A stretch of DNA of 64,000 nt from Bacillus luti (GTDB lineage: Bacteria; Bacillota; Bacilli; Bacillales; Bacillaceae_G), in contig NZ_MACI01000009.1 in the NCBI RefSeq assembly GCF_001884105.1, positions 1-64,000 of the forward strand, given 5' to 3'. Positions 1-7,825 of this stretch are shown here, in pieces (position 1 is the first letter of the stretch; every line of letters starts with the position of its first letter). The notes beneath the pieces are model-generated. The model was not told the origin of the DNA, did no database searches, and saw only the letters and a list, made by a program, of their open reading frames with translations. Position numbers and translations under genes: made by a program.

Positions 1-43
1 CGTTGCGAAAGCAGAAAAAATCAATCAGATCGTGCAAGGTTAA
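1..43 (+). CDS. C-terminal end of an unknown gene, cut by the window edge
   Basis: Reading from base 2, thirteen codons (VAKAEKINQIVQG) run into a TAA at 41-43. The IStron begins at the GG of the Gly codon. Without the element the codon would read GGA followed by TAA, so the protein end is unchanged by the insertion. The next gene starts a few bases later in the reconstructed sequence, which suggests a two-gene unit. Too little is visible to name a family; a charged helical tail is all that can be said. Confidence 0.45.
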   Translation, partial: VAKAEKINQIVQG

Positions 44-108
44 ATCCTAAACACTAGAACAATGGGTCTTCCGCCTCGAATCATCTAAGTCAAAAGTGAT
101 AAGATGAA

Positions 109-265
109 CGTTCAACGACTATCTCGTATAACTGACGAGAGTACATCACAAGCCTATGGTGGTGGAAAAATCCTCTATCTCTAAAGAGATAAACATATAG
201 TCTGCGCTCATGTGAAAACATGAGAAGTTCATAAGAGAACTGGCTAAGGAATTGCGCCCTTAGTT
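109..265 (+). ncRNA. Group I intron catalytic core (P7-P9 part)
   Basis: The R-like motif GTTCAACGACTA (110-121) and the S-like motif around 194-204 carry GACTA and TAGTC, which pair as P7. Between them are a perfect TCTCGT/ACGAGA stem (122-127 with 135-140, P7.1-like) and a TATCTC/GAGATA hairpin (176-191, P8-like). Downstream come three hairpins typical of a P9 domain: 207-224 with a GAAA loop, 226-241 and 244-263. P1 and P3-P6 should lie between 40 and 109, but that span is short and I could not assign them, so ribozyme activity is uncertain. Confidence 0.65.
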
Positions 266-354
266 GAACGAGATACATTTAATTAAATCTATCAAACCCC
301 ATTGAATATATAGAACGTATGTGCTACGGCGGGTTCAATGAGGTAAGAATAATA

Positions 355-750
355 ATGAAATTTTTACGAGTTAGTCAAGTATCAGAATTAACAGGTTTGC
401 ATCCGAGTAGTCTAAGGAGAATGCTGGTGGAACACGCTACGATTCAGAAGAACAAATCTTTCATTTTAAAAAACAAAAAACTATCGAAAGCATTTTCATT
501 TCAAAAATTACACTTCTTCTTTCAATGTTTATCATACAAGTGCGAGAAGTATGGCATTGCGTATGTAAAAGCTGATAAATGGTTCGCCTCAAGCAAGGTT
601 TGTTCATGTTGCGGAGTTAAATACGACCATTCAGTTCAACCAGAAGGACAGTGGAGTTTAAAAATACGTGAGTGGTGTTGTGTTTCATGCAATAGCCATC
701 ACGATAGGGATGTAAATGCTGCGATAAATTTATCAAGATGGGTAAAATAA
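355..750 (+). pseudogene. Fused tnpA'-'tnpB remnant of the IStron
   Basis: This is a 131-codon open frame from an ATG with a GAGG upstream. Residues 1-23 (MKFLRVSQVSELTGLHPSS...) match the MerR-like N-terminus of IS607 serine transposases. From about residue 37 (KNKKLSKAFS) onward it reads as the C-terminus of TnpB: the FASSKVCSCCG zinc-finger half, the CVSC half, and HHDRDVNAAINL with the third RuvC acidic residue. The TnpA catalytic domain and the first two RuvC motifs of TnpB are gone, so neither recombinase nor RNA-guided nuclease activity is possible. The frame stays open across the junction, pointing to one in-frame internal deletion. An in-frame ATG also occurs at 319. Confidence 0.75.
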
Positions 751-892
751 ATGCTTGATAATAGGAGGTAACGATACTGCCTCGTGTGGAGTGTTATACC
801 CCTCGTCCCTTCGGGGTTGCGAGAACATGATGAAGCACTAACTCGTGTAAATTTGATTAAATTGTATAGATTTAGTTAAGTTTATCGTATCG
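690..892 (+). ncRNA. Candidate omega-RNA / 3' structured end of the IStron
   Basis: TnpB guide RNAs normally overlap the 3' end of tnpB and run to the right end of the element. Here the last tnpB codons are followed by a strong hairpin: CTCG (802-805) plus CCC, a TTCG loop, GGG and CGAG (820-823). An AT-rich tail follows to the GG edge. The placement fits an omega-RNA scaffold, but no covariance comparison was possible and there is no intact TnpB here to use it. Confidence 0.35.
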
Positions 893-898
893 GATAAA

Positions 899-1348
899 AT
901 GCGCTTAGAATATCGACTTAATGATGAAACAAACGGGTACCCTGCTTTATGGAACTACGCAAATATTTCTAACTCTGAAATCATCGCACGCATGACTTGT
1001 GAATATTTTATAAAAGAGAAAAATACATATGTTGTTACTGCAACTTCGGTAGATCCAGATGGAACGGCAGTTATATATATTCAAAAAGAAGTTTTTGCAA
1101 ATGATCCTTCAGATCCTACATACTCCCATATAGGTTTTGAAATTAGAGAGCTCAGAGAAACGAGCTCAAGCATAGTTGATAGTAAAGATGTATGGAACTA
1201 TGAAGAACTTTTACCATCCCTTCATTCAGATATTATATATATTCAGCGAGACGGCATACATATGGAGTTCGCCTTAGATTCAAGAGAGATCGATGAAGAC
1301 AGAAAGTGCTATATTTATTATGGAAACTTCACAGGTGAATCCAGATAA
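899..1348 (+). CDS. Unknown acidic protein, 149 aa
   Basis: I do not recognise the family. The product is a soluble, acidic, beta-rich-looking 149-residue protein without signal peptide, membrane segment or cysteine-rich motif. The frame is open upstream only to a TGA at 854-856, inside the IStron. The ATG at 899 is preceded in the present sequence by TCGGATAAA, a weak ribosome site. With the IStron removed it would be preceded by AAGGATAAA, a good one. The gene follows directly on another gene (end at 43 without the insertion). Small acidic genes in that position are sometimes immunity proteins of secreted toxins, but this is only a guess. A terminator follows. Confidence 0.6.
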   Translation: MRLEYRLNDETNGYPALWNYANISNSEIIARMTCEYFIKEKNTYVVTATSVDPDGTAVIYIQKEVFANDPSDPTYSHIGFEIRELRETSSSIVDSKDVWNYEELLPSLHSDIIYIQRDGIHMEFALDSREIDEDRKCYIYYGNFTGESR

Positions 1349-1370
1349 TATCGACATTTTTATGCAACAA

Positions 1371-1402
1371 AAAAACCTTACGTATAAAACGTAAGGTTTT
1401 TA
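1371..1402 (+). terminator. Rho-independent terminator
   Basis: The inverted repeat AACCTTACGT / ACGTAAGGTT with a short loop and flanking A and T runs lies 22 bases after the preceding stop codon. The A-rich 5' side could also let it work on the other strand. Confidence 0.8.
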
Positions 1403-1404
1403 TA

Positions 1405-1590
1405 TAGCCCCACATATGCCGTTCTCTCTAGATGTCCATAAACCTGCTCTCACAGGTGGATGCTCTCACAAATGTTTGTAACTTCCCTCTTAAAAAGATG
1501 GCCTGTTAGCTACATTTAAATATTGAACTTCCGTATTAAACTTATTGGTTTAAGACATGCATAAGCTACGTACACCGTAGGAATTGTATA
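1405..1590. repeat. Diverged ~205-bp repeat, copy 1
   Basis: This stretch and 1610-1795 share anchors in the same order: GGTGGATGCTCTCACA / GGTGGATGCCCTCACA (1455 and 1660), ATATTGA(A/G)CTTCCGTAT, and TACGTACACCG (offset 204). The offset is about 205 bp. This copy is the more degraded one. No long frame is shared, which suggests a non-coding RNA gene pair or a small B. cereus-group repeat rather than a coding duplication. Confidence 0.7.
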
Positions 1591-1609
1591 TAAGTTTAGT
1601 TGAAATAAG

Positions 1610-1795
1610 ACCCCCGCACGTGCCGCTCCTCGTAAATGTCCAAAAACCCGCTACTCGCAGGTGGATGCCCTCACAGTTACCGTACATCTTCCTCCACAAG
1701 GAAGGCTTGATGATGGTCGCTAAATATTGAGCTTCCGTATAACTAACATCGGTTTTAGACATAAATAAGTTACGTACACCGCAGGATGTATTATT
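1610..1795. repeat. Diverged ~205-bp repeat, copy 2
   Basis: This is the better preserved partner of the repeat at 1405-1590. On the minus strand it contains a CTTCC/GGAAG hairpin near 1692-1710 and a GC-rich end (CACGTGCGGGGG), so a structured RNA transcribed leftwards is possible. I cannot assign it to a known RNA family by eye. From 1796 to 1906 I see only AT-rich spacer. Confidence 0.65.
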
Positions 1796-1906
1796 TACTT
1801 GTCGTTATATTATCACATTGTTTCCAATGTGTAAAATACAATCTTTTTCGAGCAATCTCTTGCTTGTGACCTTATTTTAATACAAATTTTTTTCGCATGC
1901 AAGTGA

Positions 1907-2740
1907 TTAATCTTCTTCTTTTGCAATTTGATTTTCTGGATAAGAAATCCAATCACTCCAGCTACCTGCATACAATTTCACATTTTTGAATCCAGCTACT
2001 TTCAGTGCAAGGATATTGGGGCACGCTGTAACGCCAGAACCACAATACACTATTGTTTCCTTATCTTTCGAAAGGTTTTGGAATCGCTCTTGTTGCTCAG
2101 CTTCATTTTTAAATTGTCCTGATTCTAGCACTCCATCCTTCCAAAAATAGTTTACTGCTGTCGGAATATGTCCCGCTTTATGGTCAACAAGTTCCTCTAC
2201 ACCAGCATAACGTCTCGGTTCTCTAGAATCAATTAACGTAACATCTACACCTGCATGGATATTTTCTCTGACCGTTTCCATCGATACAAGCATATGGTCT
2301 TGTATATTTGCTCTGAATGTTTTTCGTATAACAACAGGTACTTCCGCTGTTATATATAATCCATTCTCTTTCCAAGCAGGAAATCCACCGTCTAATATAT
2401 ATACTTTCTCATGTCCTACATAACGGAGTAACCACCATAAACGAGAAGCATTTGCGCCAGCTTGACTGTCATACGCAATTACTGTCGTATGTTCATCAAT
2501 ACCAGCTTGCGAAAGCTTGTCTGCAAACTCTTCAATATTCGGTAATGGATGACGGCCACCATGTTCTGTTACAGGACTTGATAAATCTAAATTTAAATCA
2601 AAATATAACGCATGAGGAATATGTTCTTCCTCATATTTTTCTCTACCCCAATTAGGATTCGCTAAATCAAACCGACAATCGATTATACGGACGTTCTCAT
2701 CTTCTATATGCTCACGTAACCATTCGACTGTAACAATCAT
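1907..2740 (-). CDS. sseA: Sulfurtransferase, two rhodanese domains (3-mercaptopyruvate type)
   Basis: The 277-aa protein carries an inactive N-terminal rhodanese domain and a catalytic C-terminal one. The active-site loop is CGSGVTA with Cys233. The CGSGVT form is the one found in 3-mercaptopyruvate sulfurtransferases, whereas thiosulfate enzymes usually have CRKGVT. It moves sulfur from mercaptopyruvate to thiol or cyanide acceptors in the cytoplasm. The ATG lies just after the stop of the upstream ypbS gene, so the two are probably cotranscribed. The exact donor substrate is an inference from the loop. Confidence 0.88.
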   Translation of the reverse strand: MIVTVEWLREHIEDENVRIIDCRFDLANPNWGREKYEEEHIPHALYFDLNLDLSSPVTEHGGRHPLPNIEEFADKLSQAGIDEHTTVIAYDSQAGANASRLWWLLRYVGHEKVYILDGGFPAWKENGLYITAEVPVVIRKTFRANIQDHMLVSMETVRENIHAGVDVTLIDSREPRRYAGVEELVDHKAGHIPTAVNYFWKDGVLESGQFKNEAEQQERFQNLSKDKETIVYCGSGVTACPNILALKVAGFKNVKLYAGSWSDWISYPENQIAKEED

Positions 2741-2742
2741 CT

Positions 2743-3015
2743 TTAACGACCTTCTTTCTCTTGCAAACGACTTACATACTCCATAACCATTTCTTCTGTA
2801 ACATATTTACGCTGTAGTGTAACACCATTTTTTGCAAGATCATTAATTTGCTTTGTTACAACATTAATGACATCAACCGAAAATTCTTTCCCATTTGACG
2901 CAAGAGATACGGCTGCTTCAATAGCTGCTTCACGCTGCGCATCTAATTGTAAACATGCTTTTACACTTTCATTTTGTTTACGAGAATGTGCTGTAATTGC
3001 TTTATGTACTTCCAT
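2743..3015 (-). CDS. ypbS: YpbS-like DUF2533 protein
   Basis: This small helical soluble protein of 90 aa resembles B. subtilis YpbS (DUF2533), whose function is unknown. In B. subtilis ypbS sits next to ypbR, the dynamin gene, and here the dynamin gene lies just upstream on the same strand, which supports the call. The start ATG has a GGGGAAGAG Shine-Dalgarno. The stop lies 2 bases before the sulfurtransferase start. Confidence 0.7.
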   Translation of the reverse strand: MEVHKAITAHSRKQNESVKACLQLDAQREAAIEAAVSLASNGKEFSVDVINVVTKQINDLAKNGVTLQRKYVTEEMVMEYVSRLQEKEGR

Positions 3016-3039
3016 CTTCTCTTCCCCCTAATAAATAAG

Positions 3040-3507
3040 TTATACTTTCTCATTCAATTCCATTGCAAGCCGAATCATATCGCGACATACAATCCCATTT
3101 TCAATAATCTCTTCTTCATAATGCTTCGAAAAGTGATCAAAATCAATAGAAAAAATACGAAATCCGCATTTTTGATATAAGGCAAGCTGTGAAACACTAG
3201 AATTACCCGTACCAACTTCAAGTTTAGACATACCATATCCTTTAGCGGTTTCTACAGCATGCTTCAATAGCTTCTTTCCAATACCTTTACCTTGCATATA
3301 CTCTACAACCGCAATATTCATAATTTCCATCGTCTTCGGCCTTGTTTCCAAAAGAACATATACACCGACAACTCGGTCCTCTTGCTTAGCTACATATGTT
3401 AATCCTCTTTGCACATATGTATTAATTTGCCGTTCACTCGGATCGGCAAGTAACAATAAAGATTTCGGTATAGCTTCTTTTGAAATATTCTCTATTACAA
3501 CAGGCAT
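3040..3507 (-). CDS. GNAT family N-acetyltransferase
   Basis: The 155-residue protein has the GNAT fold signature. Motif A for acetyl-CoA binding is seen as GKGIGKKLL near residues 80-90, followed by the LALYQKCGFR segment of motif B. It would transfer an acetyl group to an amine of a small molecule or protein; the substrate is not predictable. I chose the ATG at 3507 rather than the TTG at 3510 because GGGGG lies 7 bases upstream. It precedes ypbS with a 24-base gap and may share its transcript. Confidence 0.82.
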   Translation of the reverse strand: MPVVIENISKEAIPKSLLLLADPSERQINTYVQRGLTYVAKQEDRVVGVYVLLETRPKTMEIMNIAVVEYMQGKGIGKKLLKHAVETAKGYGMSKLEVGTGNSSVSQLALYQKCGFRIFSIDFDHFSKHYEEEIIENGIVCRDMIRLAMELNEKV

Positions 3508-3578
3508 CAAAATTCCCCCTTCTCTATTGTTCTAAACCCTCCTTGTCTACCATAAGTAATAGAAAGGAGGGATTCACC

Positions 3579-3833
3579 ATGGACAACAATGAGAAAAAGT
3601 GCAACGTCATCTCTATTGATGGAAAGAAGAAGAAAAGCGACTCGTATTCCTATCCAAAATTAGTAGTAGAAAACAAAACATATGAATTTTCTTCATTCGT
3701 CTTATGCGGTGAAACACCAGACGGCAGACGACTCGTTCTTACTCATATGATTTCTACTGATGAATTTGCAGGGTTTGTAAAATCTTTAGATACTGTACTA
3801 CAAAAGAAAATTGAACGAATATTTTTCTCATAA
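3579..3833 (+). CDS. Unknown 84-aa protein
   Basis: The frame extends upstream, but the ATG at 3579 has a clear GGAGGG 8 bases before it, giving 84 residues. The product starts with a lysine-rich stretch (GKKKKSDSY) and continues as a small alpha/beta domain with two cysteines. It has no membrane segment. I do not recognise it. It is convergent with dynA (3-base gap) and divergent from the acetyltransferase, and no terminator is visible between it and dynA. Confidence 0.65.
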   Translation: MDNNEKKCNVISIDGKKKKSDSYSYPKLVVENKTYEFSSFVLCGETPDGRRLVLTHMISTDEFAGFVKSLDTVLQKKIERIFFS

Positions 3834-3836
3834 CAA

Positions 3837-6800
3837 TTATTTAACATAAATTTCTTTTTCAATTTCTACTAACTGGTTTTGCAGTTTTTCTTTACTTTGT
3901 TCATATAGTGATACATCAATCGTTTCAGCCAATGCAAATAATATACTTTCATAATAATTCATTATATCTTGCTGCATCACTGTTTGGAATAAGTTCCATT
4001 TTACATCCCACTCTTGCTTATAATGATGAACAAATAAATCTTTTTCATCAGCTACATAGTTTGATACGAACGGTTCTAATACCAATTTTGCATCCTCTTG
4101 CATAAGAGCTTTATCATTTTTTTCAAAAAAGCTTTTCTCATTTTTGAAATGTGCTAGTGCTTTTTTGAAATCTTTTATTTCAACTGAAGGGAACGGTTCT
4201 TTATGTGTAATATCTTTATATTCATACTCCACTGTTCCACTCATAGAAATTGATTCATTTTCTACTTTGCAGTTCACTACAATTTCATTCTTTGCACGCT
4301 TCATCGCTTCATCTATCCACTTTTCAAGGCGTAATGATGTCGCACGCATTTCTTGTAATAAATCATGCTGAATGAATGCTACTAATTCCATAACGCACTG
4401 TTGTAACTGCACTTTTACATTTCCATCTGTTCGAAGTGACGCTGGATTAATAAATTCAGTAAACACATCGTTATAGCGTAGGAATAAGCGTTGTTGCACG
4501 TAATAAAGTAATTCTTTCACTTCATTTTGCATCGCTTGTTCTTCAGCTAGCACGCTATATGATGAAATGATATGAAGTAGCTGATCACGCTCTGCTTCAT
4601 ATTTTTTTGTTTGCTTCTCTTTTTCATCATTCCCCTGCTTTGCACCGTTTATCATATTGCCAAGAAGGTGATTCGCTCCTTGTAATGCGCCATATAGAGC
4701 ATGCACAGACACAAGCATTAAATCTCTCATCATAAATGACGTGAACGATTCTTCAAACTTAGCAATCCCAGAGTTTTGTAAAATACCGTACTTCTCTTTT
4801 TCTATATTCTTTCCTTGTTTCTCTTCAAGCGCACATAAACTTGAAATTGCAAATAAACGCGGATTTCTAATACCGTATTGCAGTAACTGATCTGCGATGT
4901 AACCTTTTACCATTTCAAGTTCTTCCTCAGACTGTGCTAAATCAGCAGCATTAATTAAGAAGAACATTTTATCAAGTGCAAAAGTATCCTTTACACGACC
5001 AAGCTGAATTAAAAATTCACGGTCAGCACGTGAAAACACATGGTTATAATATGTTACAAATAAAATAGCATCTGCATTTTTAATGTATTGGAAGGCAACG
5101 TCCGTATGACGTGCGTTAATAGAATCCGCTCCTGGCGTATCTACAAGCGCTACCCCCTGCCTTGTTAAAGCACAATCATAATAAAGCTCCATATACTCAA
5201 CAAAACATGATTTTTCCTCATTCGCTACATAATCAGAGAACTCTTCTAATGTAACTTGTACTTGTTCCCCTAAATGAGTAGAAACTGCATCATATCCTTT
5301 TTGTACCGCTCGTAAAAAGCTAAATGTTGTTTTTTGCTTCCCGCTTGGTGACGGATATTTTATAACTTTTTCGATTTGCGATAACGCTTCATCTAACGTA
5401 GTAATTTCATAATGAAACAGCTTATAAACAGCTTTCATATCTTCTAATAGCGCTTGTTTTGATTTAAACTGAACAATTACTGTTCCGTGTGGTTTTTCCT
5501 CTGTGACCGGCAAAATTTGATTAATCGTTGCCGTCGTCGGATTTGGTGAGACAGGAAGCACCTTATCACCTAGCAACGCGTTGGCAAATGATGATTTCCC
5601 CGCACTAAAAGCTCCAAATAATGCTACTGTAAATTGTTTCGTTTCCACACGGCGTCTTTTTTCTATTACCTCTTGCTGTACGTGCTTCAGTGCAGGCAAT
5701 GGTTCTAATAGTGTTTCAGCTTTTTTTACTTTTTCTAGTATACGTTGAATATTTAATACTGCCGTTCCTTTCAGCTCTTCCTCACGAGCCATTACATTAC
5801 CACTTATGACTTCTTGCTCTTGTAGTGTGAATTTCTCACTAACAATTTGTTTTTTATTTTGTAATATCTCATCTATTTGCAATCCTTCTGGTGTAGCAAT
5901 ATGATCATGCCAAATGTTTTGTAAATAACCCTCATATTCCTCAAAATCATTACTGTATTGAACTTGCGTTTCTTTCGCCATTTGCACCATCGTGTATGTT
6001 TCAATTTCTTCCTCAATACGAGCAACGGCTACCTTCACCTTTTGCTTTAAAACTACCGCACTCTTATCAAAAATTTGCTGTGCTTTTATAAAATAACGCT
6101 TCTTCAGTTCATTCGCTACATCCGCTGTATAAAGAAGTAAGTAATCGCCAGTGAAACCTGCGCCTTGTTTAATTACTTCAGCCAACATTTCTGGTCCAAA
6201 AGCAATCTCTAAAGCATATATGTCTTTTCCAATTTCCTCTGTGAACAATCCTTCTTCTTTTAAGAAAGCTACAATAAATTCTTTCACATGAAAATCAAGT
6301 TGCGTTTCAACAGTCTTTTGCAAAGCAGAATAAAATGCTTCTAAACGTCTCTGTTTTTCTTGCTCCGTTTTCCCTTTCGCAAATAACAAACCAACTTTAA
6401 ATTTTGTTAATTTCGTTTCTAAATACGCATTTGCCATTTCTCTCATTTCAAATGGCATTAAATACGCGTTATCTAATATAGCTTGCAAACCTTTTATAAA
6501 TTCGTTTCTCACATGAGATTCTTTACCAGCCTCACGATTTTTAGTTTCAGTTAGCTCTTCCTTTTTTTCAACTACCTCTGCAATCGAAAGCGGTGATGCT
6601 AACTCTTCCTCATATTTCAAAAGATGCTTTTCATTTTCAGAAAGAATGAACGAGAAATGTTCTCCCAATAAATATTCTGTTTCTCTTTCCATTCCATTTC
6701 TTACATACTGTTCTTTTTCTTCCATAATAGAAGTTATTAACGCTTCTAAGTTTCCAATTTCATTATGTGGATGGTTCATCATTCGTAATGACGTATAATA

Positions 6801-7496
6801 AACACCATCTACTTCAATATCCCAGTTAGAGAACGATTGTTTTACACTATCCTGATAATTCTCAAACGATAATTCATTTTCTTTATGTTTATCTACTTGG
6901 TTTACAACGAGATAAACCGTTTTATTACGTTGTTTCAATTCTTTAACAAATTGCAAATTCACTTCCGATTGGACGTGGTTATAATCCATCATATAAAAAA
7001 TAACGTCTGCTAAATGAAGTGTCGATTCTGTTGCTAGTTGATGGGCATCATCTGTTGAATCAATCCCTGGTGTGTCAACTAACATAACTCCTTCAGGGAT
7101 TGGCGCATCATTACGATAAATATGAACACCAATTACCTCATCACCGTCTTTACAAATTTGTTTTAATTCTTCAGCTGAATATGCACCGTCATACTCATAC
7201 TGTTCTCCAGATTTAACCGTTACAACAACACGATCCATTCCTTTTTCAATCTTGACAACGTTAGCGCTTGTCGGAATTGGACTTGTTGGTAATAACTGCG
7301 CTTTATATAGATGATTCATCATCGTTGATTTCCCTGCAGAGAAGTGACCGCAAAACGCTATCATAAGCTGTTCTTGTTTATATTTTTGAATTACTTCAAA
7401 CAACTTTAAGCTATTCTCTGCATCGCCGTGTTTTTGCCACTCTTCATAAAAACAAACAAGTTTTTTCATACCGTTTGTCTGTACTATGTTTGTCAT
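3837..7496 (-). CDS. dynA: Bacterial dynamin-like GTPase, tandem double dynamin
   Basis: The 1219-aa protein holds two complete dynamin modules fused in one chain. Each starts with a P-loop: GHFSAGKS at residues 50-57 and GAFSAGKS near residue 625. Each also has a G3 motif (DTPGID and DTPGAD). This double organisation and length match B. subtilis DynA (YpbR, 1193 aa), a membrane-binding, membrane-fusing GTPase linked to membrane repair and phage or antibiotic stress. Long helical segments between and after the GTPase domains form the stalk and paddle. It stands alone, with its ATG close behind a GGGGAACAAGGGG ribosome site. ypbS and the acetyltransferase lie downstream. Confidence 0.93.
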   Translation of the reverse strand: MTNIVQTNGMKKLVCFYEEWQKHGDAENSLKLFEVIQKYKQEQLMIAFCGHFSAGKSTMMNHLYKAQLLPTSPIPTSANVVKIEKGMDRVVVTVKSGEQYEYDGAYSAEELKQICKDGDEVIGVHIYRNDAPIPEGVMLVDTPGIDSTDDAHQLATESTLHLADVIFYMMDYNHVQSEVNLQFVKELKQRNKTVYLVVNQVDKHKENELSFENYQDSVKQSFSNWDIEVDGVYYTSLRMMNHPHNEIGNLEALITSIMEEKEQYVRNGMERETEYLLGEHFSFILSENEKHLLKYEEELASPLSIAEVVEKKEELTETKNREAGKESHVRNEFIKGLQAILDNAYLMPFEMREMANAYLETKLTKFKVGLLFAKGKTEQEKQRRLEAFYSALQKTVETQLDFHVKEFIVAFLKEEGLFTEEIGKDIYALEIAFGPEMLAEVIKQGAGFTGDYLLLYTADVANELKKRYFIKAQQIFDKSAVVLKQKVKVAVARIEEEIETYTMVQMAKETQVQYSNDFEEYEGYLQNIWHDHIATPEGLQIDEILQNKKQIVSEKFTLQEQEVISGNVMAREEELKGTAVLNIQRILEKVKKAETLLEPLPALKHVQQEVIEKRRRVETKQFTVALFGAFSAGKSSFANALLGDKVLPVSPNPTTATINQILPVTEEKPHGTVIVQFKSKQALLEDMKAVYKLFHYEITTLDEALSQIEKVIKYPSPSGKQKTTFSFLRAVQKGYDAVSTHLGEQVQVTLEEFSDYVANEEKSCFVEYMELYYDCALTRQGVALVDTPGADSINARHTDVAFQYIKNADAILFVTYYNHVFSRADREFLIQLGRVKDTFALDKMFFLINAADLAQSEEELEMVKGYIADQLLQYGIRNPRLFAISSLCALEEKQGKNIEKEKYGILQNSGIAKFEESFTSFMMRDLMLVSVHALYGALQGANHLLGNMINGAKQGNDEKEKQTKKYEAERDQLLHIISSYSVLAEEQAMQNEVKELLYYVQQRLFLRYNDVFTEFINPASLRTDGNVKVQLQQCVMELVAFIQHDLLQEMRATSLRLEKWIDEAMKRAKNEIVVNCKVENESISMSGTVEYEYKDITHKEPFPSVEIKDFKKALAHFKNEKSFFEKNDKALMQEDAKLVLEPFVSNYVADEKDLFVHHYKQEWDVKWNLFQTVMQQDIMNYYESILFALAETIDVSLYEQSKEKLQNQLVEIEKEIYVK

Positions 7497-7630
7497 CCCC
7501 TTGTTCCCCTTTATCCAAGATGTATATACTTTATCCCGCTATTTGCAAACTAATAATCAGTAAAAGGTGAACCTCCCCACTCATTACAGTTTCACTTTAC
7601 TATCATACTAAATTTTCAGCATATTCTCAT

Positions 7631-7679
7631 TAAAAAATAAAAAATCCCTTTCATTCTTTTTACAGATGAAAGGGATTTT
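7631..7679 (-). terminator. Terminator of the Fur-controlled micro-gene
   Basis: AAAATCCCTTTCAT (7641-7654) pairs with ATGAAAGGGATTTT (7666-7679). On the minus strand the hairpin is followed by a T-rich tract (7631-7640). It starts 12 bases after the stop of the small ORF at 7692. Confidence 0.85.
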
Positions 7680-7691
7680 ATGTCATATCAT

Positions 7692-7778
7692 TCATTTTGC
7701 TGTTCCTACTCCATTTAAAACATACTTTGCAATAACTGCATATACAGCGACCGTACCTGCTACTAATGCATATACCAT
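7692..7778 (-). CDS. Fur-regulated 28-aa hydrophobic micro-protein
   Basis: This short frame begins MVYALVAGTVAVYAVIAKYV and ends LNGVGTAK. Most of it is one predicted membrane helix with a Lys and a short polar tail. The context makes it credible as a gene. On the same strand there is a good promoter with 17-base spacing, a perfect Fur box and a second Fur-like box, an AAAAAGG ribosome site (13 bases from ATG, rather far), and a terminator right after the stop. I do not recognise the peptide. It is unlike the soluble basic Fbp proteins of B. subtilis. A role at the membrane during iron limitation is inferred only from the operators. Confidence 0.6.
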   Translation of the reverse strand: MVYALVAGTVAVYAVIAKYVLNGVGTAK

Positions 7779-7799
7779 ACTGATGCACCAACCTTTTTT

Positions 7800-7814
7800 T
7801 GATAATGATTATCA
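7800..7814. promoter_or_regulatory. Fur box, perfect 7-1-7 palindrome
   Basis: TGATAATGATTATCA is an exact match to the Bacillus 7-1-7 Fur consensus. It lies just downstream of the inferred transcription start of the minus-strand micro-gene, where bound Fur would block elongation or initiation. Confidence 0.9.
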
Positions 7815-7825
7815 CTTTTGAATAC

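Larger units (their letters stand above)
39..892 (+). mobile_element. Internally deleted IStron (group I intron + IS607-like remnant)
   Basis: The element combines group I intron core motifs near its left end, an ORF that joins an IS607-type TnpA start to a TnpB C-terminus, and a structured 3' end. This is the architecture of IStrons, described from Clostridium and the B. cereus group. Both proposed edges fall in GG dinucleotides (38-39 and 892-893), the target preferred by IS607-type serine transposases. Joining the flanks across them restores a Shine-Dalgarno and a start codon. At about 850 bp it is far shorter than a complete IStron, so it cannot encode its own transposase. Edges are inferred, since IS607 ends lack clear inverted repeats. 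Confidence 0.72.

Noticed and set aside
90-278. 62-codon minus-strand frame at the left end
   Set aside because: It runs antisense through the group I intron core hairpins and resembles no protein.
1550-1762. 70-codon minus-strand frame in the repeat region
   Set aside because: It lies across repeat copy 2, is broken in copy 1, and has no convincing ribosome site; more likely a chance frame in non-coding repeats.
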